This document shows positions 24,955 to 34,813 of a stretch of 64,000 bases of DNA, piece by piece (position 1 is the first letter of the stretch; each line of letters starts with the position of its first letter). The translations under genes were made by a program, and so were the position numbers. The stretch comes from Cellulomonas sp. JH27-2 (lineage in GTDB: Bacteria; Actinomycetota; Actinomycetes; Actinomycetales; Cellulomonadaceae). The stretch spans positions 62,001 to 126,000 of the forward strand of contig NZ_JACYFR010000003.1 in the NCBI RefSeq assembly GCF_014837175.1, written 5' to 3'. A model generated the notes under the pieces. That model did no database searches. It was not told where the DNA came from and was given only the letters and a program-made list of their open reading frames with translations.

Positions 24955-27590
24955 GCCCCGCAGTCTCCGATGTGCGGGTCGAGCACCTCGACGCCGCTCT
25001 CGGTATCGACGAGGCCCGTCCCAGGCTCAGCTGGCAGGTCGATGAGCGTGAGGAGCCCGCAGGCTTCGAGATCGCGATCGACCGGGAGGACGGCAGCGCT
25101 GAGCGTGCGGTCAGCCGCACGGCTTCTCTCGTCCCGTGGCCGGGCAAGCCGCTCGGCTTCCGTGAGCGGGCCGTGGTGCGCGTGCGCGCGCTCGCGGTGG
25201 ACGGGGTCGAGGGGCCGTGGTCGACGCCTGCGCATGTCGAGCGGGGCATCGCGTCCGGAGACTGGTGCGCGCCGTGGGTCAGCCCGTCGTCACAGGCCAC
25301 ATCGGACGGTCCGCGGCCCGCATACCTGATGCGGGCGGAGTTCGACCGTCCGGCCGACGCGGTCCGCGTGCGTGCCTATATCGCCGTCCACGGTGTGTAC
25401 GAGCTGGAGCTGGATGGCGAGGTCGCCGGCGACGGTGCGCTGGCTCCGGGTTGGACCAGCTTCAAGCATCGGCTCCGGTACCAGACGATCGACCTGGACC
25501 ACACGGCAGAGGGCCGGCACGCGCTCGGCCTCTGGCTGGCCGATGGTTGGTATCGGGGTCGGCTCGGCTTCAACGGCGGCCTGTGGGACGTGTACGGCAG
25601 CGACGTCGCCGCCCGCGTGCAGGTGGAGATCCTGCTCGCCGACGGCACGCGCGTACAGCCCGAGCTGGCGTGGCGCTGGGCGCCGGCGCCCATCGTCTCG
25701 GCCGGTCTGTACGAGGGGGAGTCCTACGACGCCCGGCTGGAGCAGTCCGCCTGGTCTCAGCCCGGCCTCAACGACCAGGACTGGACGCTCGCGACGATCC
25801 TGGATGCCACGCTGTTCGACGCCGCGCTGGAAGGGCCTCTCGGGCCGCCAGTGCGATGCACCGAGGAGCTGGCTCCCGTCGACGTGCAGATTCGCCCCGG
25901 CGGTCGTGTCCGCCTCGACTTCGGTCAGAACGTCTCGGGCCGGCTGCGGCTCTCGGCGATCGCGCCCGCCGGCCACCACCTGACGATCCGCCACGCCGAG
26001 GTCCTGGAGGACGACGAGCTGGCTTTGCGGCCGCTGCGCTCGGCGACCTCCGTCGACCAGTACGTCTTCGCAGGCACCGGCCCGGAGACCTGGGAGCCTC
26101 GTTTCACCGTTCACGGGTTCCGGTACGCCGAGATCGACGGGTGGCCCGAGGGGCAGCCGATCAACGTCGTCGCGCGCGTCCTGCACTCGGACATGCGTCG
26201 CACCGGCTGGTTCGCGTCGTCGCACCCCCTGCTCAACAGGTTCCACGAGAACGTCGTGTGGAGCATGCGCGACAACTTCGTCGACCTCCCGACCGACTGC
26301 CCGCAGCGCGACGAGCGGCTCGGCTGGACCGGTGACATCCAGGCGTTCGCACCGACCGCCGCGTTCCTCTACGACTCGACCGGTGTCCTGCGCAGCTGGC
26401 TGCGCGACGTCGCCGTCGAGCAGGCGGCCGACGGCACGATGCGCAACTTCCACCCGTGGCTCGACTGCGGGTTCCCCCCGCCGCCGGCGGCCGGGTGGGG
26501 CGACGCCGCCGTGATCGTGCCGTGGACGATCTTCGAGCGCACCGGCGACCAGCAGGTGCTGCGCGACCAGCTCACGAGCATGACGGCCTGGGTCGACCAG
26601 GTCTCCGCTCTGACGCACGGCACCGGACTGTGGAACGAGAGCTTCCAGCTCGGTGACTGGCTCGACCCGGCGGCACCGCCGGACCGCCCAGGCGACTCCG
26701 CGACCGATCCGCATCTGGTCGCCACGGCCTACCACGCCTACACATCACGTCTCACAGCGAGCGCGTGCGACGTGCTGGGCGAGAGCGCGATGGCCGTGCG
26801 CTACGAGGCCGTCGCCGACCGTGCGTTGCGCGCGTTCCGCCGCGAGTTCGTTGCACCGTCCGGTCGAGTGGTCAGCGACACCGTCACGGCGCTGGCGCTG
26901 GCGATCCACTTCGACCTGCTCGAGACCGACGCGCAGCGTGACGCCGCCGGCCGGCGCCTGGCCGAGCTCGTCCGGGCGAACGACCACCGGATCGCCACCG
27001 GCTTCATCGGGACGCCGATCGTCTGCGACGCGCTCGTCGCGACAGGGGCGGTCGACACCGCTTACCACCTGCTGCTGCAGACGCAGTGCCCGTCCTGGCT
27101 GTACCCGGTCACGATGGGCGCGACGACCGTGTGGGAGCGGTGGGACAGCCTCCTGCCCGACGGCACGGTCAACCCCGGTGAGATGACGTCGTTCAACCAC
27201 TACGCCCTCGGCGCCGTCGCGGACTTCCTGCACCGCGTCGTCGCTGGTCTTGCCCCCGCCTCACCCGGTTACGCGCGTGTCCGAGTCGCACCAGTCCCCG
27301 GTGGTGGACTGACGTGTGCCCAGGCGCGCCATCTGTCTCCGCACGGCCTGATCGATGTCGGGTGGAAGCGGACGGCCGAGACCCTGCGGATCACCGTCAC
27401 CCTGCCGGCGGGTGTCGCCGGTGATCTGCAGGTCCCGGGTGAGGCGGGTCTTCGTGAGCTCGCCGGCGGGACGACCGTCGTGGAAGTGCCGTTCCGGTCG
27501 GCGGACGACGACCCACCGATGCCGCGCCTCTGGAACGTGCACAACCCCGAGGACCGGCTCGAGATGATCGCGGCGGGGGCCGAGGCGTGA
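24951..27590 (+). CDS. Alpha-L-rhamnosidase, GH78 (cytoplasmic)
   Basis: This 879-residue enzyme removes terminal alpha-L-rhamnose from glycosides. The N-terminal beta-domains include DVRVEHLDAALGIDEARPRLSW and AYIAVHGVYELELDGEVAGD. The (alpha/alpha)6 catalytic domain includes DCPQRDERLGWTGD with the predicted general acid Glu455, and GATTVWERWDS with the predicted base Glu729, by analogy with characterised GH78 enzymes. No signal peptide is present, so it should act on imported substrate. ATG and GTG overlaps join it to the permease before and the GH3 gene after (ATGA, GTGA). Confidence 0.95.
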   Translation: MSPAVSDVRVEHLDAALGIDEARPRLSWQVDEREEPAGFEIAIDREDGSAERAVSRTASLVPWPGKPLGFRERAVVRVRALAVDGVEGPWSTPAHVERGIASGDWCAPWVSPSSQATSDGPRPAYLMRAEFDRPADAVRVRAYIAVHGVYELELDGEVAGDGALAPGWTSFKHRLRYQTIDLDHTAEGRHALGLWLADGWYRGRLGFNGGLWDVYGSDVAARVQVEILLADGTRVQPELAWRWAPAPIVSAGLYEGESYDARLEQSAWSQPGLNDQDWTLATILDATLFDAALEGPLGPPVRCTEELAPVDVQIRPGGRVRLDFGQNVSGRLRLSAIAPAGHHLTIRHAEVLEDDELALRPLRSATSVDQYVFAGTGPETWEPRFTVHGFRYAEIDGWPEGQPINVVARVLHSDMRRTGWFASSHPLLNRFHENVVWSMRDNFVDLPTDCPQRDERLGWTGDIQAFAPTAAFLYDSTGVLRSWLRDVAVEQAADGTMRNFHPWLDCGFPPPPAAGWGDAAVIVPWTIFERTGDQQVLRDQLTSMTAWVDQVSALTHGTGLWNESFQLGDWLDPAAPPDRPGDSATDPHLVATAYHAYTSRLTASACDVLGESAMAVRYEAVADRALRAFRREFVAPSGRVVSDTVTALALAIHFDLLETDAQRDAAGRRLAELVRANDHRIATGFIGTPIVCDALVATGAVDTAYHLLLQTQCPSWLYPVTMGATTVWERWDSLLPDGTVNPGEMTSFNHYALGAVADFLHRVVAGLAPASPGYARVRVAPVPGGGLTCAQARHLSPHGLIDVGWKRTAETLRITVTLPAGVAGDLQVPGEAGLRELAGGTTVVEVPFRSADDDPPMPRLWNVHNPEDRLEMIAAGAEA

Positions 27591-29794
27591 CGAGGCTGAC
27601 GCTCGAGCAGGCGCTGGACCTCGTCACGGGCGCGGACCTGTCGCGCACGCGTGAGGTCGAAGGCGTCCCGTCGCTGACGATGAGCGACGGCCCGAACGGG
27701 CTGGCGATGAACCTGCCCGACTTCTCGGGCAAGGTCCCGGCGACATGCTTCCCTTCTCCGGGTGCCCTTGCCGCGACGTGGGACATCGACCTCGCTGAGA
27801 AGGTCGGGTCGGCCATCGCGGCCGAGGCGCGTGCGGCCGGTGCGGACGTGCTGCTCGCGCCGTCGGTGAACATCCGCCGCTCGCCCCTCGGCGGCCGCGG
27901 GTTCGAGTACTACTCGGAGGACCCGGCACTGTCGGGCGCGGTCGGGGCCTCGTTCGTGCGTGGGGTCCAGTCGGCCGGGGTCGCGGCGTGCGTGAAGCAC
28001 TACGCCGTGAACAGCCAGGAGACCGACCGCATGCGCGTCAGCGCCGAGCTCGACGATGCCACGCTGCGGGAGATGTACCTGACGGCATTCGAGCGCATCG
28101 TCCGCGACGCGGCCCCCGCGTTCGTCATGGCCTCCTACAACCGTGTCAACGGCACGTACGTGAGCCAGCACCGCGAGCTCCTGACCTCGATCCTGCGTGA
28201 CGACTGGGGTTTCGACGGGGCGGTCGTGTCGGACTGGGGTGCGGTCGACGACCCCGTCGCGGCTGTGCTGGCCGGACTGGACCTCGAGATGCCGGGACCG
28301 GCACTCGGCTCACGCGCAGCGCTCACCGAGGCGTGCATCGACCCGGCCGTGCGTTCCGCTGTCCTGCAGGCGGGTGAGCGCATCGCGGCCGCCGCGCGAC
28401 GCTGGGCGGGCGTGGAACCCGCGGACGTGGACGCCGACGCGCACCACCACCTGGCCAGGAGCGTCGCCGCGTCGTCGATCACGATGCTGACCAACGACGG
28501 CGTCCTGCCTCTCGCCGACGGCACGACGATCGCGCTGATCGGCGCGCTCGCCGTCGAACCGCACCGCCAAGGCGGCGGGAGCGCCGGAGTCCACGCGCGC
28601 ACGCACGACGACCTCGTGGCAGAACTGACGGCGCGCACGACCTCCACCGTCGAGTTCGCCGCGGGGTACGCGTTCGACGGCGACGACGCGCAGCACCTGC
28701 GCGACGAGGCCGTAGAACTCGCTGCTCGCTCGCAGGTCGCCGTCGTCGTCGTGGGTCCGGGGGAGGGAGCCGACACCGAAGGGCGCGACCGCGAGACCCT
28801 CACCCTGCCCGCCGCCCAGCTGACGTTGCTCGAGACCGTCTTCGCGACGGGGACACCCACCGTTGTCGTCCTGAACGCCGGGGCCGTCGTCCTGACGGAG
28901 CCGTGGTCCCACCACGCGTGTGCAGTGCTGGCGTGGTGGCTTCCGGGTGAGGCGGGCGCACAGGCCCTCGCCGACGTGCTGACCGGTGCCGTCGAACCGG
29001 CAGGCAGGCTCACCGAGACGATCCCGCTGCGGCTCGAGGACACCCCGACCGCGGCGAGCTTCCCCCAGCCTGGGCACGCGTACCACGCAGAAGGGCTCCT
29101 CGTCGGTTACCGCTGGTACGACCACGACGAGCGTCCCGTGGCGTTCCCGTTCGGTCACGGCCTGGGCTACACCACCTTCATGTACGGCGAGGTCGCGCTG
29201 CTCGAGCAGTCGCCCGACGAGGTCGTCGTGGAGTTCTCTGTCCGCAACGTCGGCGCCCGCACGGGCAGCGAGGTTTGGCAGGTCTACGTCGGGCCCAGCG
29301 ACCCGCAGCGGCACCGGTTCCGTGCCGTCCGCGCGCTGGCAGCGTTCGGCAAGGTCGTGCTCGGGCCCGGCGAGGAGCGGGTGGTACAAGCCGTCGTACC
29401 CGCCCGCGCGTTCGAACGCTGGGACGTCACGCGGTCCGGCTGGGTCTGCGACGGCGGGGCGTACGAGATCCAGGTCGGTGCCTCGTCGCGGGACCTGCGT
29501 GGGCACGTCGTCGTACAGCGCGACGCGCGGCTCCCCGAGGTCGTCCTGGACGAGTCGTCGACCCTTCGTGAGTGGCTCACGCACGACCGGCTCGGACCAC
29601 GCCTGCTCGACGAGGCCGCCGCGGCTGACCTGAGCGGTGGAACGACAGCGTTCCTGACGAACCCGATCATCACTCTGATGATCGGCGACCTGCCGATCCG
29701 TCGCTTGTTCGGCGACCCGTCGCAGGCCCTCAGCCGCGAGCTCCTGCACGAGACATCCCGCGGCCTCGGCCGTCGCCGCGGTCCGCGATGGTGA
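27587..29794 (+). CDS. GH3 family glycosidase (beta-glucosidase-like, cytoplasmic)
   Basis: This 735-residue enzyme has the GH3 TIM-barrel start GVPSLTMSDGPNGLA and the stretch NIRRSPLGGRGFEYYSEDP. The KH...NSQE substrate loop and the nucleophile Asp216 in VVSDWGAV follow, then the alpha/beta sandwich and fibronectin-III-like C-terminal domain. There is no signal peptide. Being last in the operon after GH78, it probably removes the glucose exposed once rhamnose is cleaved, as expected for rutinosides or similar. The GTG start overlaps the GH78 stop. Confidence 0.93.
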   Translation: MTRLTLEQALDLVTGADLSRTREVEGVPSLTMSDGPNGLAMNLPDFSGKVPATCFPSPGALAATWDIDLAEKVGSAIAAEARAAGADVLLAPSVNIRRSPLGGRGFEYYSEDPALSGAVGASFVRGVQSAGVAACVKHYAVNSQETDRMRVSAELDDATLREMYLTAFERIVRDAAPAFVMASYNRVNGTYVSQHRELLTSILRDDWGFDGAVVSDWGAVDDPVAAVLAGLDLEMPGPALGSRAALTEACIDPAVRSAVLQAGERIAAAARRWAGVEPADVDADAHHHLARSVAASSITMLTNDGVLPLADGTTIALIGALAVEPHRQGGGSAGVHARTHDDLVAELTARTTSTVEFAAGYAFDGDDAQHLRDEAVELAARSQVAVVVVGPGEGADTEGRDRETLTLPAAQLTLLETVFATGTPTVVVLNAGAVVLTEPWSHHACAVLAWWLPGEAGAQALADVLTGAVEPAGRLTETIPLRLEDTPTAASFPQPGHAYHAEGLLVGYRWYDHDERPVAFPFGHGLGYTTFMYGEVALLEQSPDEVVVEFSVRNVGARTGSEVWQVYVGPSDPQRHRFRAVRALAAFGKVVLGPGEERVVQAVVPARAFERWDVTRSGWVCDGGAYEIQVGASSRDLRGHVVVQRDARLPEVVLDESSTLREWLTHDRLGPRLLDEAAAADLSGGTTAFLTNPIITLMIGDLPIRRLFGDPSQALSRELLHETSRGLGRRRGPRW

Positions 29795-29800
29795 ACGAGC

Positions 29801-30718
29801 TCAACCCGCCGACGACATCTGCTTGCCCGCCTGAGTGAGCAGCCCCCGCAGCCATCGCTGCGCCGGGTCGCCCTCGCGCGTCGGGTGCCACCACAGGGCC
29901 TCCACGATCGGCGGCGCGTCGAAAGGGCACGGCACAGACCGGATGGGGAACGCATCCTTCATCAGGTCGACCAGGCGCTTCTGCACGATGGCGACGCGGT
30001 TCGTCCCGACGATCAGGCTGGGTAGCGCCAAGAAGTGCTCGACGACGGCCTGGACGTTCAGGTCGAGACCGAGACCTTCGAGGTGCCGCATCGGCGGGGT
30101 GAAGGCGGTCATCGAGCGGAACGTCACGACCCACGGAGACGCGGCGAGCTGATCCAGCGTCACGCTGTCGCCGATGCGCCGGTTGTTCTCGTCGACGATG
30201 CACACCCACGTGTCGGAGTACAGGTCCCGGTGGGGCAGGTCGGCGACGAATCCGCGCGGCAGCACGACGCCGTCGACCTCGCGGAGCGTGGGCTCCATGC
30301 GCTCGATCATCGACGGGGTGTGGGGATGGAAGTCCAACCGGGCACCGGGTGCGACAGCCGAGAGCATCCGGCTGGCGGTCGCGCCGAGGGTAGCGACGAC
30401 GTAGTCGGACGCGAGGACGGAGAACACCCGGTCAGACCGGTGCGGGTCGAAGGCGCGGCCGGGGTCGAAGACCTGCTCGACCTGCGTGATGGCAGCCGCG
30501 ACCGGTTCGCGCAATTGCTGCGCGAACGGTGTCAGCTCGTAGGCATTGCCGGCACGGACCAACAGCTGGTCACCGAAATGCCGACGCAAGCGGCTGAGCG
30601 ACGCGCTCACCGCCGGCTGGGTCAGCCCGAGGCGGGCCGCCGCGCCGGTGACGCTGCGCTCACGCAGGATCGCGTCGAGCGCGGTCAGCAGGTTGAGGTT
30701 GAGGTTGCCGAGGTTCAT
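29801..30718 (-). CDS. LysR family regulator, NodD-like
   Basis: This 305-residue regulator starts LNLNLLTALDAILRERSVTGAAARLGLTQPAVSASLSRLRRHFGDQLLVR, whose spacing is that of the NodD subgroup of LysR proteins. A substrate-binding domain follows from about residue 95. It converges on the GH3 gene (six bases apart) and points away from the rhamnulokinase gene. NodD proteins respond to flavonoids, and rhamnosylated flavonoids are candidate substrates of this locus, but a flavonoid ligand here is inference. Confidence 0.9.
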   Translation of the reverse strand: MNLGNLNLNLLTALDAILRERSVTGAAARLGLTQPAVSASLSRLRRHFGDQLLVRAGNAYELTPFAQQLREPVAAAITQVEQVFDPGRAFDPHRSDRVFSVLASDYVVATLGATASRMLSAVAPGARLDFHPHTPSMIERMEPTLREVDGVVLPRGFVADLPHRDLYSDTWVCIVDENNRRIGDSVTLDQLAASPWVVTFRSMTAFTPPMRHLEGLGLDLNVQAVVEHFLALPSLIVGTNRVAIVQKRLVDLMKDAFPIRSVPCPFDAPPIVEALWWHPTREGDPAQRWLRGLLTQAGKQMSSAG

Positions 30719-30909
30719 CGTCGAGCCCCTTGAGTGCGGTGCGGTGGGGCGGTGCGTCGCCGCCCTCAGTTGACCATGCGACGACCGGGAAGGACGCGCC
30801 TGCGGTGGTACGACGCGCCGACCCGTAGGTCAGTGCTCCATCGTCAGTGGACCCGTTGGATCTCGTCGAGCGAGGGCCTCAGGGGTGAGTCGGACATGGT
30901 CGTGTCCAT

Positions 30910-32400
30910 TCAGTGGGAGGCCGCGAACATGTCCCGCAGCCGGTTGTCGGCCCGCTCCCAGGCCCTGGTGTCCCCGGTGGGCTCCCACCGGACGAGGTTG
31001 CTGGAGCTGCGCACGACCTCGCGGATGGCCGGAAGGCCGCCGTCGAGCTCGCCGGTCGCCCATGCCTGCACGAGGACGTTCCCCATCGCGGTCCCTTCCG
31101 TCGGGCCCGCGATGACGGGCAGCCCTGTCGCGTCGGCGGTCAGCTGGCACAGCAGCGAGTTGCGGGACCCGCCACCGACGACGTGCACGACGCGGACGTC
31201 CCGCCCGGCCAGGTCCGCGACCGTGCGGACTGCGCGTCGGTAGGCGAGGGCGAGCGAGTCGAGGATGCAGCGTGTGACGCTCGCGTCGTCCTCGGGGACG
31301 GGCTGACCGCTCGCCCGAGCGGCCGCCGCGATGCGCGCCGGGATGTCTCCAGGAGCCGCGAACGCCGGGTCGTCGACGTCGACGAGGGTGCGGAAACCCG
31401 GCACGTCCGCGGCCGCATCCAGGAGATCGCCGAGCTCGCGCGCCGCGCCGCGCGCGGCCCACGTGCGCTGAGCCTCGGACAGCAGCCACAGGCCGGCGAC
31501 GTTCTTCAGGTACCGCACGGTGCCGTCCACGCCCAGCTCGTTGGTCACGTTCGCGAGGCGGGACGCCTCCGTCCGCACGGGCGAGGGCAGTTCGACGCCC
31601 ACGAGCGACCACGTGCCCGACGAGATGTAGGCGGCGTGCTCCGGGTCGGCCATCGGCACGGCCGCGACGGCCGAGGCGGTGTCGTGCGACCCCACCGCGA
31701 AGACCGACGCATCTCCCCATCCGAGGTCGCGCCTCGTCGTCCCGACGAGCGTGCCGGGCTCCACCAGCCGTGGGAGCAACCGGGACACGTCCTGTGTGGC
31801 GACCCTGTCGAGGGCCGACAGGATCTGCGGGCTCCACGTGCGCGAGCCGGCGTCCAGCAGACCGGTGGACGACGCGTTGGTGACCTCGGCGACCTGCTCG
31901 CCCGTCAGCCAGGACGTGAGCAGGTCGGGCATCAGGAGCATCGTGTCGGCGGCGCGGACCGCGGCGGAGTCGGCGGCTGCGGTCAGCTGGAACACGGTGT
32001 TGAACGGCTGAACCTGCACGCCCGCTATCGCGTAGTGCTCCTGCGCGGGCAGCACCGAGAAGAACCGGTCGGGGACGCCGGCCGTTCGCTCGTCGCGGTA
32101 GTGCATGGGATTGCCCAGCAGGGCACCGTCGCGGTCCACCAACCCGTAGTCCACCGCCCATGTGTCGACGCCGATGCTGTCGATCCCGTGCTGGCGGTGC
32201 GCCCGGTCCAGACCGGCTCGCGTGCTCTCCCAGAGCGAGAGCACGTCCCAGTGCAGCTCCTGCCGCCCGCCCGCCGGGACACGGACGGGGGTGTTGGCGA
32301 ACCGGGCGACCTCCTCGGTCACCAACCGGCCGTCGTCGAGTCTTCCCGTGATCACTCGCCCGCTCGTGGCGCCGAGGTCGACGGCTGCGTACGTGGTCAT
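30910..32400 (-). CDS. rhaB: Rhamnulokinase
   Basis: This 496-residue FGGY-family kinase phosphorylates L-rhamnulose to rhamnulose-1-phosphate. The N-terminus TYAAVDLGATSGRVI, the IGVDTWAVDYGLVD block, the catalytic region GSHDTASAVAAVP and YISSGTWSLVGVEL are all typical of RhaB. It starts nine bases after the rhaI stop, so the two form an operon under the operator at 33607. About 190 bases downstream to the LysR gene hold only a 17-codon open frame with no recognisable match. Confidence 0.95.
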   Translation of the reverse strand: MTTYAAVDLGATSGRVITGRLDDGRLVTEEVARFANTPVRVPAGGRQELHWDVLSLWESTRAGLDRAHRQHGIDSIGVDTWAVDYGLVDRDGALLGNPMHYRDERTAGVPDRFFSVLPAQEHYAIAGVQVQPFNTVFQLTAAADSAAVRAADTMLLMPDLLTSWLTGEQVAEVTNASSTGLLDAGSRTWSPQILSALDRVATQDVSRLLPRLVEPGTLVGTTRRDLGWGDASVFAVGSHDTASAVAAVPMADPEHAAYISSGTWSLVGVELPSPVRTEASRLANVTNELGVDGTVRYLKNVAGLWLLSEAQRTWAARGAARELGDLLDAAADVPGFRTLVDVDDPAFAAPGDIPARIAAAARASGQPVPEDDASVTRCILDSLALAYRRAVRTVADLAGRDVRVVHVVGGGSRNSLLCQLTADATGLPVIAGPTEGTAMGNVLVQAWATGELDGGLPAIREVVRSSSNLVRWEPTGDTRAWERADNRLRDMFAASH

Positions 32401-32409
32401 CGGTCGGTG

Positions 32410-33579
32410 TCAGGCGCCCCAGCCGGCCTGGGTCCCGCCGACGCGCTCGTCGGCGATCCGGGCCGCATAGCCCGACGCCGCGTACGCAGCCATCGGGTCG
32501 GCAGGCAGGCCTCGCTCCTCACGCCAGCCGGCCAGTGCCGGGCGCACGTCGGTGTAGAAGGCGTCCATGAACAGCCCGTTCGCGGTCAGCACGTCACCGG
32601 AGTCCTGGGCGTCGCGCAGCTTGTCGAGGTCGACGAGCAGAGCGCGGGCCGTCATCTCCTGGACGTTGAGCACCGAACGGATCTGGCCGGGGATCTTGTC
32701 CTCGATGTTGTGGCACTGGTCGAGCATGAACCGCACCGGCGAGCCGGCCTCCAGGCCGCCACCGCGCACGACCTCGAACAGGATGCGGAACAGCTGGAAC
32801 GGGTCCGCGGCCCCGACGATGAGGTCGTCGTCCGCGTAGAACCGGGAGTTGAAGTCGAAGGAGCCGAGCCGGCCCAGGCGCAGGAGCTGGGCGACGATGA
32901 ACTCGATGTTGGTGCTGGGCGCGTGGTGGCCCGTGTCGAGGCAGACGAACGCCCGCTCGCCCAGCTGCGTCACGTGCGCGTACGACGTGCCCCAGTCCGG
33001 GACATCCATCGTGTAGAAGTACGGCTCGAAGATCTTGTACTCGAGCACCAGGCGCTGCTCGCCCGACAGGCGGGCGTAGATCTTCTCCAGCGAGTCGGCC
33101 AGACGGTCCTGCCGCCCCCGGATGTCGCCCTGTCCCGGGTAGTTGGTGCCGTCCGGCAGCCAGATTTTCAGGTCCTGCGAACCGGTCGCGTCCATGACGT
33201 CGATGCATGCGAAGTGGTGGTCGATCGCCTTCTGGCGGATGCGCGGGTCCGAGTGCGTCAGCGACCCGAACTTGTAGTCGTCGTCCTGGAAAGTGTTCGA
33301 GTTGATCGTCCCCAGGCTGACGCCGAGGTCCTGCGCATAGCGCGACAGCGCCTCGTAGTCGTCGACCAGGTCCCACGGGATGTGCAGCGCAACCGACGGC
33401 GCCAGGCCTGTGAGGGCGTTGACCTGAGCCGCGTCGGCGAGCTTCTCCTCGATGGTCCGTGGGGTGCCCGGTGTGGAGAACACCTTGAAGCGGGTACCCG
33501 CGTTGCCGAACGCCCAGGAAGGCAGCTCGATCGCCTGGGTGGCGAGGATGTCCAGCGTCGGCTGGTCGATGGTGCTCAC
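32410..33579 (-). CDS. rhaI: L-rhamnose isomerase (RhaI type)
   Basis: This 389-residue TIM-barrel isomerase converts L-rhamnose to L-rhamnulose. It is the Pseudomonas-stutzeri/actinobacterial RhaI type, not the E. coli RhaA. Metal- and substrate-binding stretches are visible: KIWLPDGTNYPGQGDIRGRQ, LEYKIFEPYFYTMDVPDWGT, CLDTGHHAPSTN and SFDFNSRFYADDDL. It starts with GTG behind AGGGGAC. The operator TGAATCGATTCA lies 27 bases upstream. Rhamnulokinase follows directly. Confidence 0.95.
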   Translation of the reverse strand: MSTIDQPTLDILATQAIELPSWAFGNAGTRFKVFSTPGTPRTIEEKLADAAQVNALTGLAPSVALHIPWDLVDDYEALSRYAQDLGVSLGTINSNTFQDDDYKFGSLTHSDPRIRQKAIDHHFACIDVMDATGSQDLKIWLPDGTNYPGQGDIRGRQDRLADSLEKIYARLSGEQRLVLEYKIFEPYFYTMDVPDWGTSYAHVTQLGERAFVCLDTGHHAPSTNIEFIVAQLLRLGRLGSFDFNSRFYADDDLIVGAADPFQLFRILFEVVRGGGLEAGSPVRFMLDQCHNIEDKIPGQIRSVLNVQEMTARALLVDLDKLRDAQDSGDVLTANGLFMDAFYTDVRPALAGWREERGLPADPMAAYAASGYAARIADERVGGTQAGWGA

Positions 33580-33606
33580 GGTCGTCCCCTCGTTGGGCCG
33601 GTGGTA

Positions 33607-33618
33607 TGAATCGATTCA
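33607..33618. promoter_or_regulatory. Rhamnose-regulon operator (TGAATCGATTCA) upstream of rhaI
   Basis: A perfect 12-base palindrome in the longer context ATGAATCGATTCAATC. The same 16 bases recur at 38116-38131 before the aldolase gene. The most likely binder is the LacI protein encoded at 33714-34739. Confidence 0.85.
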
Positions 33619-33713
33619 ATCATAGGATACGACGTTCGCGAAACCGCGGCCCGGACTCCTCGTGCTCGCAGGCTGTCTACGACTCGATGGGTCGGCGCTG
33701 GGGGCCACTCAGG

Positions 33714-34739
33714 CTAAGAACGCAGGCTCGAGGCGCGAACGACAAGCTCGGGTTGGAAGATCGTGTGGCGCACCGGGCCGCCGGCAGCGCGGCCGAGCAG
33801 AAGGTCGGCGGCCTCGTAGCCCATCTCGTGGGTGGGCTGGCGAACCGACGTGAGCGGCTGCGCGAGCTCGGCGGCGACGTCGATGTCGTCGTAGCCGACG
33901 ATCGCCGTGCCGGTCACGAGCTCGTTGCCTCCGCGCTTGCGTAGACACCGTTGGGCGCCGACGGCGACGAGGTCGTTCACGCAAAAGATGGCCTCGGGCG
34001 CGGCTCCGCCGTGCGCGTCGATCCAGGCTCCGAGCGTCTGATCGCCGCCTACGGCGTCGAGCGAGGCGAGCGGGACCTCGTGCACCACGTCGGCGGGGTC
34101 GAGGCCTCGGGCCCGCACAGCGCGGTCGACACCCGCTCGTCGGGCCTCGCACTGACGGATCGAGTGCGGGCCGTTGAGGAACGTGATCGTGGCGAAGCCC
34201 TGGTCCAGCAGATGTGCGGCGGCGAGCTCCCCGCCGGCGACGTCGTCGACTGAGACGGACGACATGCCTGGCGTCGACGAGGGCGCGTCGAGGAGCACCA
34301 CGGGCACGCCGCGACCGTGCAGTGCCACCAGGTGCTCGGTGGAGCGGCTCGTCGGGACGACGAGGAGGCCAAGGACGCCGTGCTCCTCGAACAGGCGCAG
34401 GTACTTCGCCTCGCGCTCGGGGTCGTCGTCCGAGCTGGCCAGCATCAACGTGTGGTCGTCGAGCGTCAGCCTGTCCTCGACACCGCGTGCGACGTCGGTG
34501 AAGAACGGGTTGCGGATGTCGAGCAGCAGCGCGCCGACGGTCGTGATCGACCCGCGTCGCAGCTGACGCGCCGAGCCGTTGCGGACAAAACCGAGCTCGT
34601 CGATCGCGGTCTGCACCCGGTCGCGGGTCTCCGGCGCGACGACGTCGGGACGGTTGAAGACGTTCGACACCGTGCCGACGGACACGCCCGCAGCACGGGC
34701 CACGTCGCTGACGGACGGTCGTCGCCGTTGTTGTGCCAC
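33714..34739 (-). CDS. LacI family rhamnose-catabolism repressor
   Basis: This 341-residue regulator has the LacI helix-turn-helix SVSDVARAAGVSVGTVSNVFNRPDVV (about residues 9-34) and hinge, then a sugar-binding domain with ALLLDIRNPFFTDVARG, SVSVDDVAGGELAAAHLLDQG and GYDDIDVAAELAQPLTSVRQP. I start at GTG 34739, preceded by GGGAAG. It lies between the two rhamnose operons on the same strand, and the shared palindrome upstream of both fits it as their common repressor. The inducer is probably L-rhamnose or rhamnulose. Confidence 0.9.
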   Translation of the reverse strand: MAQQRRRPSVSDVARAAGVSVGTVSNVFNRPDVVAPETRDRVQTAIDELGFVRNGSARQLRRGSITTVGALLLDIRNPFFTDVARGVEDRLTLDDHTLMLASSDDDPEREAKYLRLFEEHGVLGLLVVPTSRSTEHLVALHGRGVPVVLLDAPSSTPGMSSVSVDDVAGGELAAAHLLDQGFATITFLNGPHSIRQCEARRAGVDRAVRARGLDPADVVHEVPLASLDAVGGDQTLGAWIDAHGGAAPEAIFCVNDLVAVGAQRCLRKRGGNELVTGTAIVGYDDIDVAAELAQPLTSVRQPTHEMGYEAADLLLGRAAGGPVRHTIFQPELVVRASSLRS

Positions 34740-34813
34740 GTGCGCATCTTCCCAGGCGGATGAACCGGTCGTCGGGGGTGAGGCCGTGTGTCGTGACCCC
34801 ACCCTCGACGAGG

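Noticed and set aside
30840..30893. 17-codon open frame downstream of rhaB starting MSDSPLRPSLDE
   Set aside because: No recognisable family and no strong ribosome binding site. It might be a remnant of a lost gene, but the evidence is too thin.
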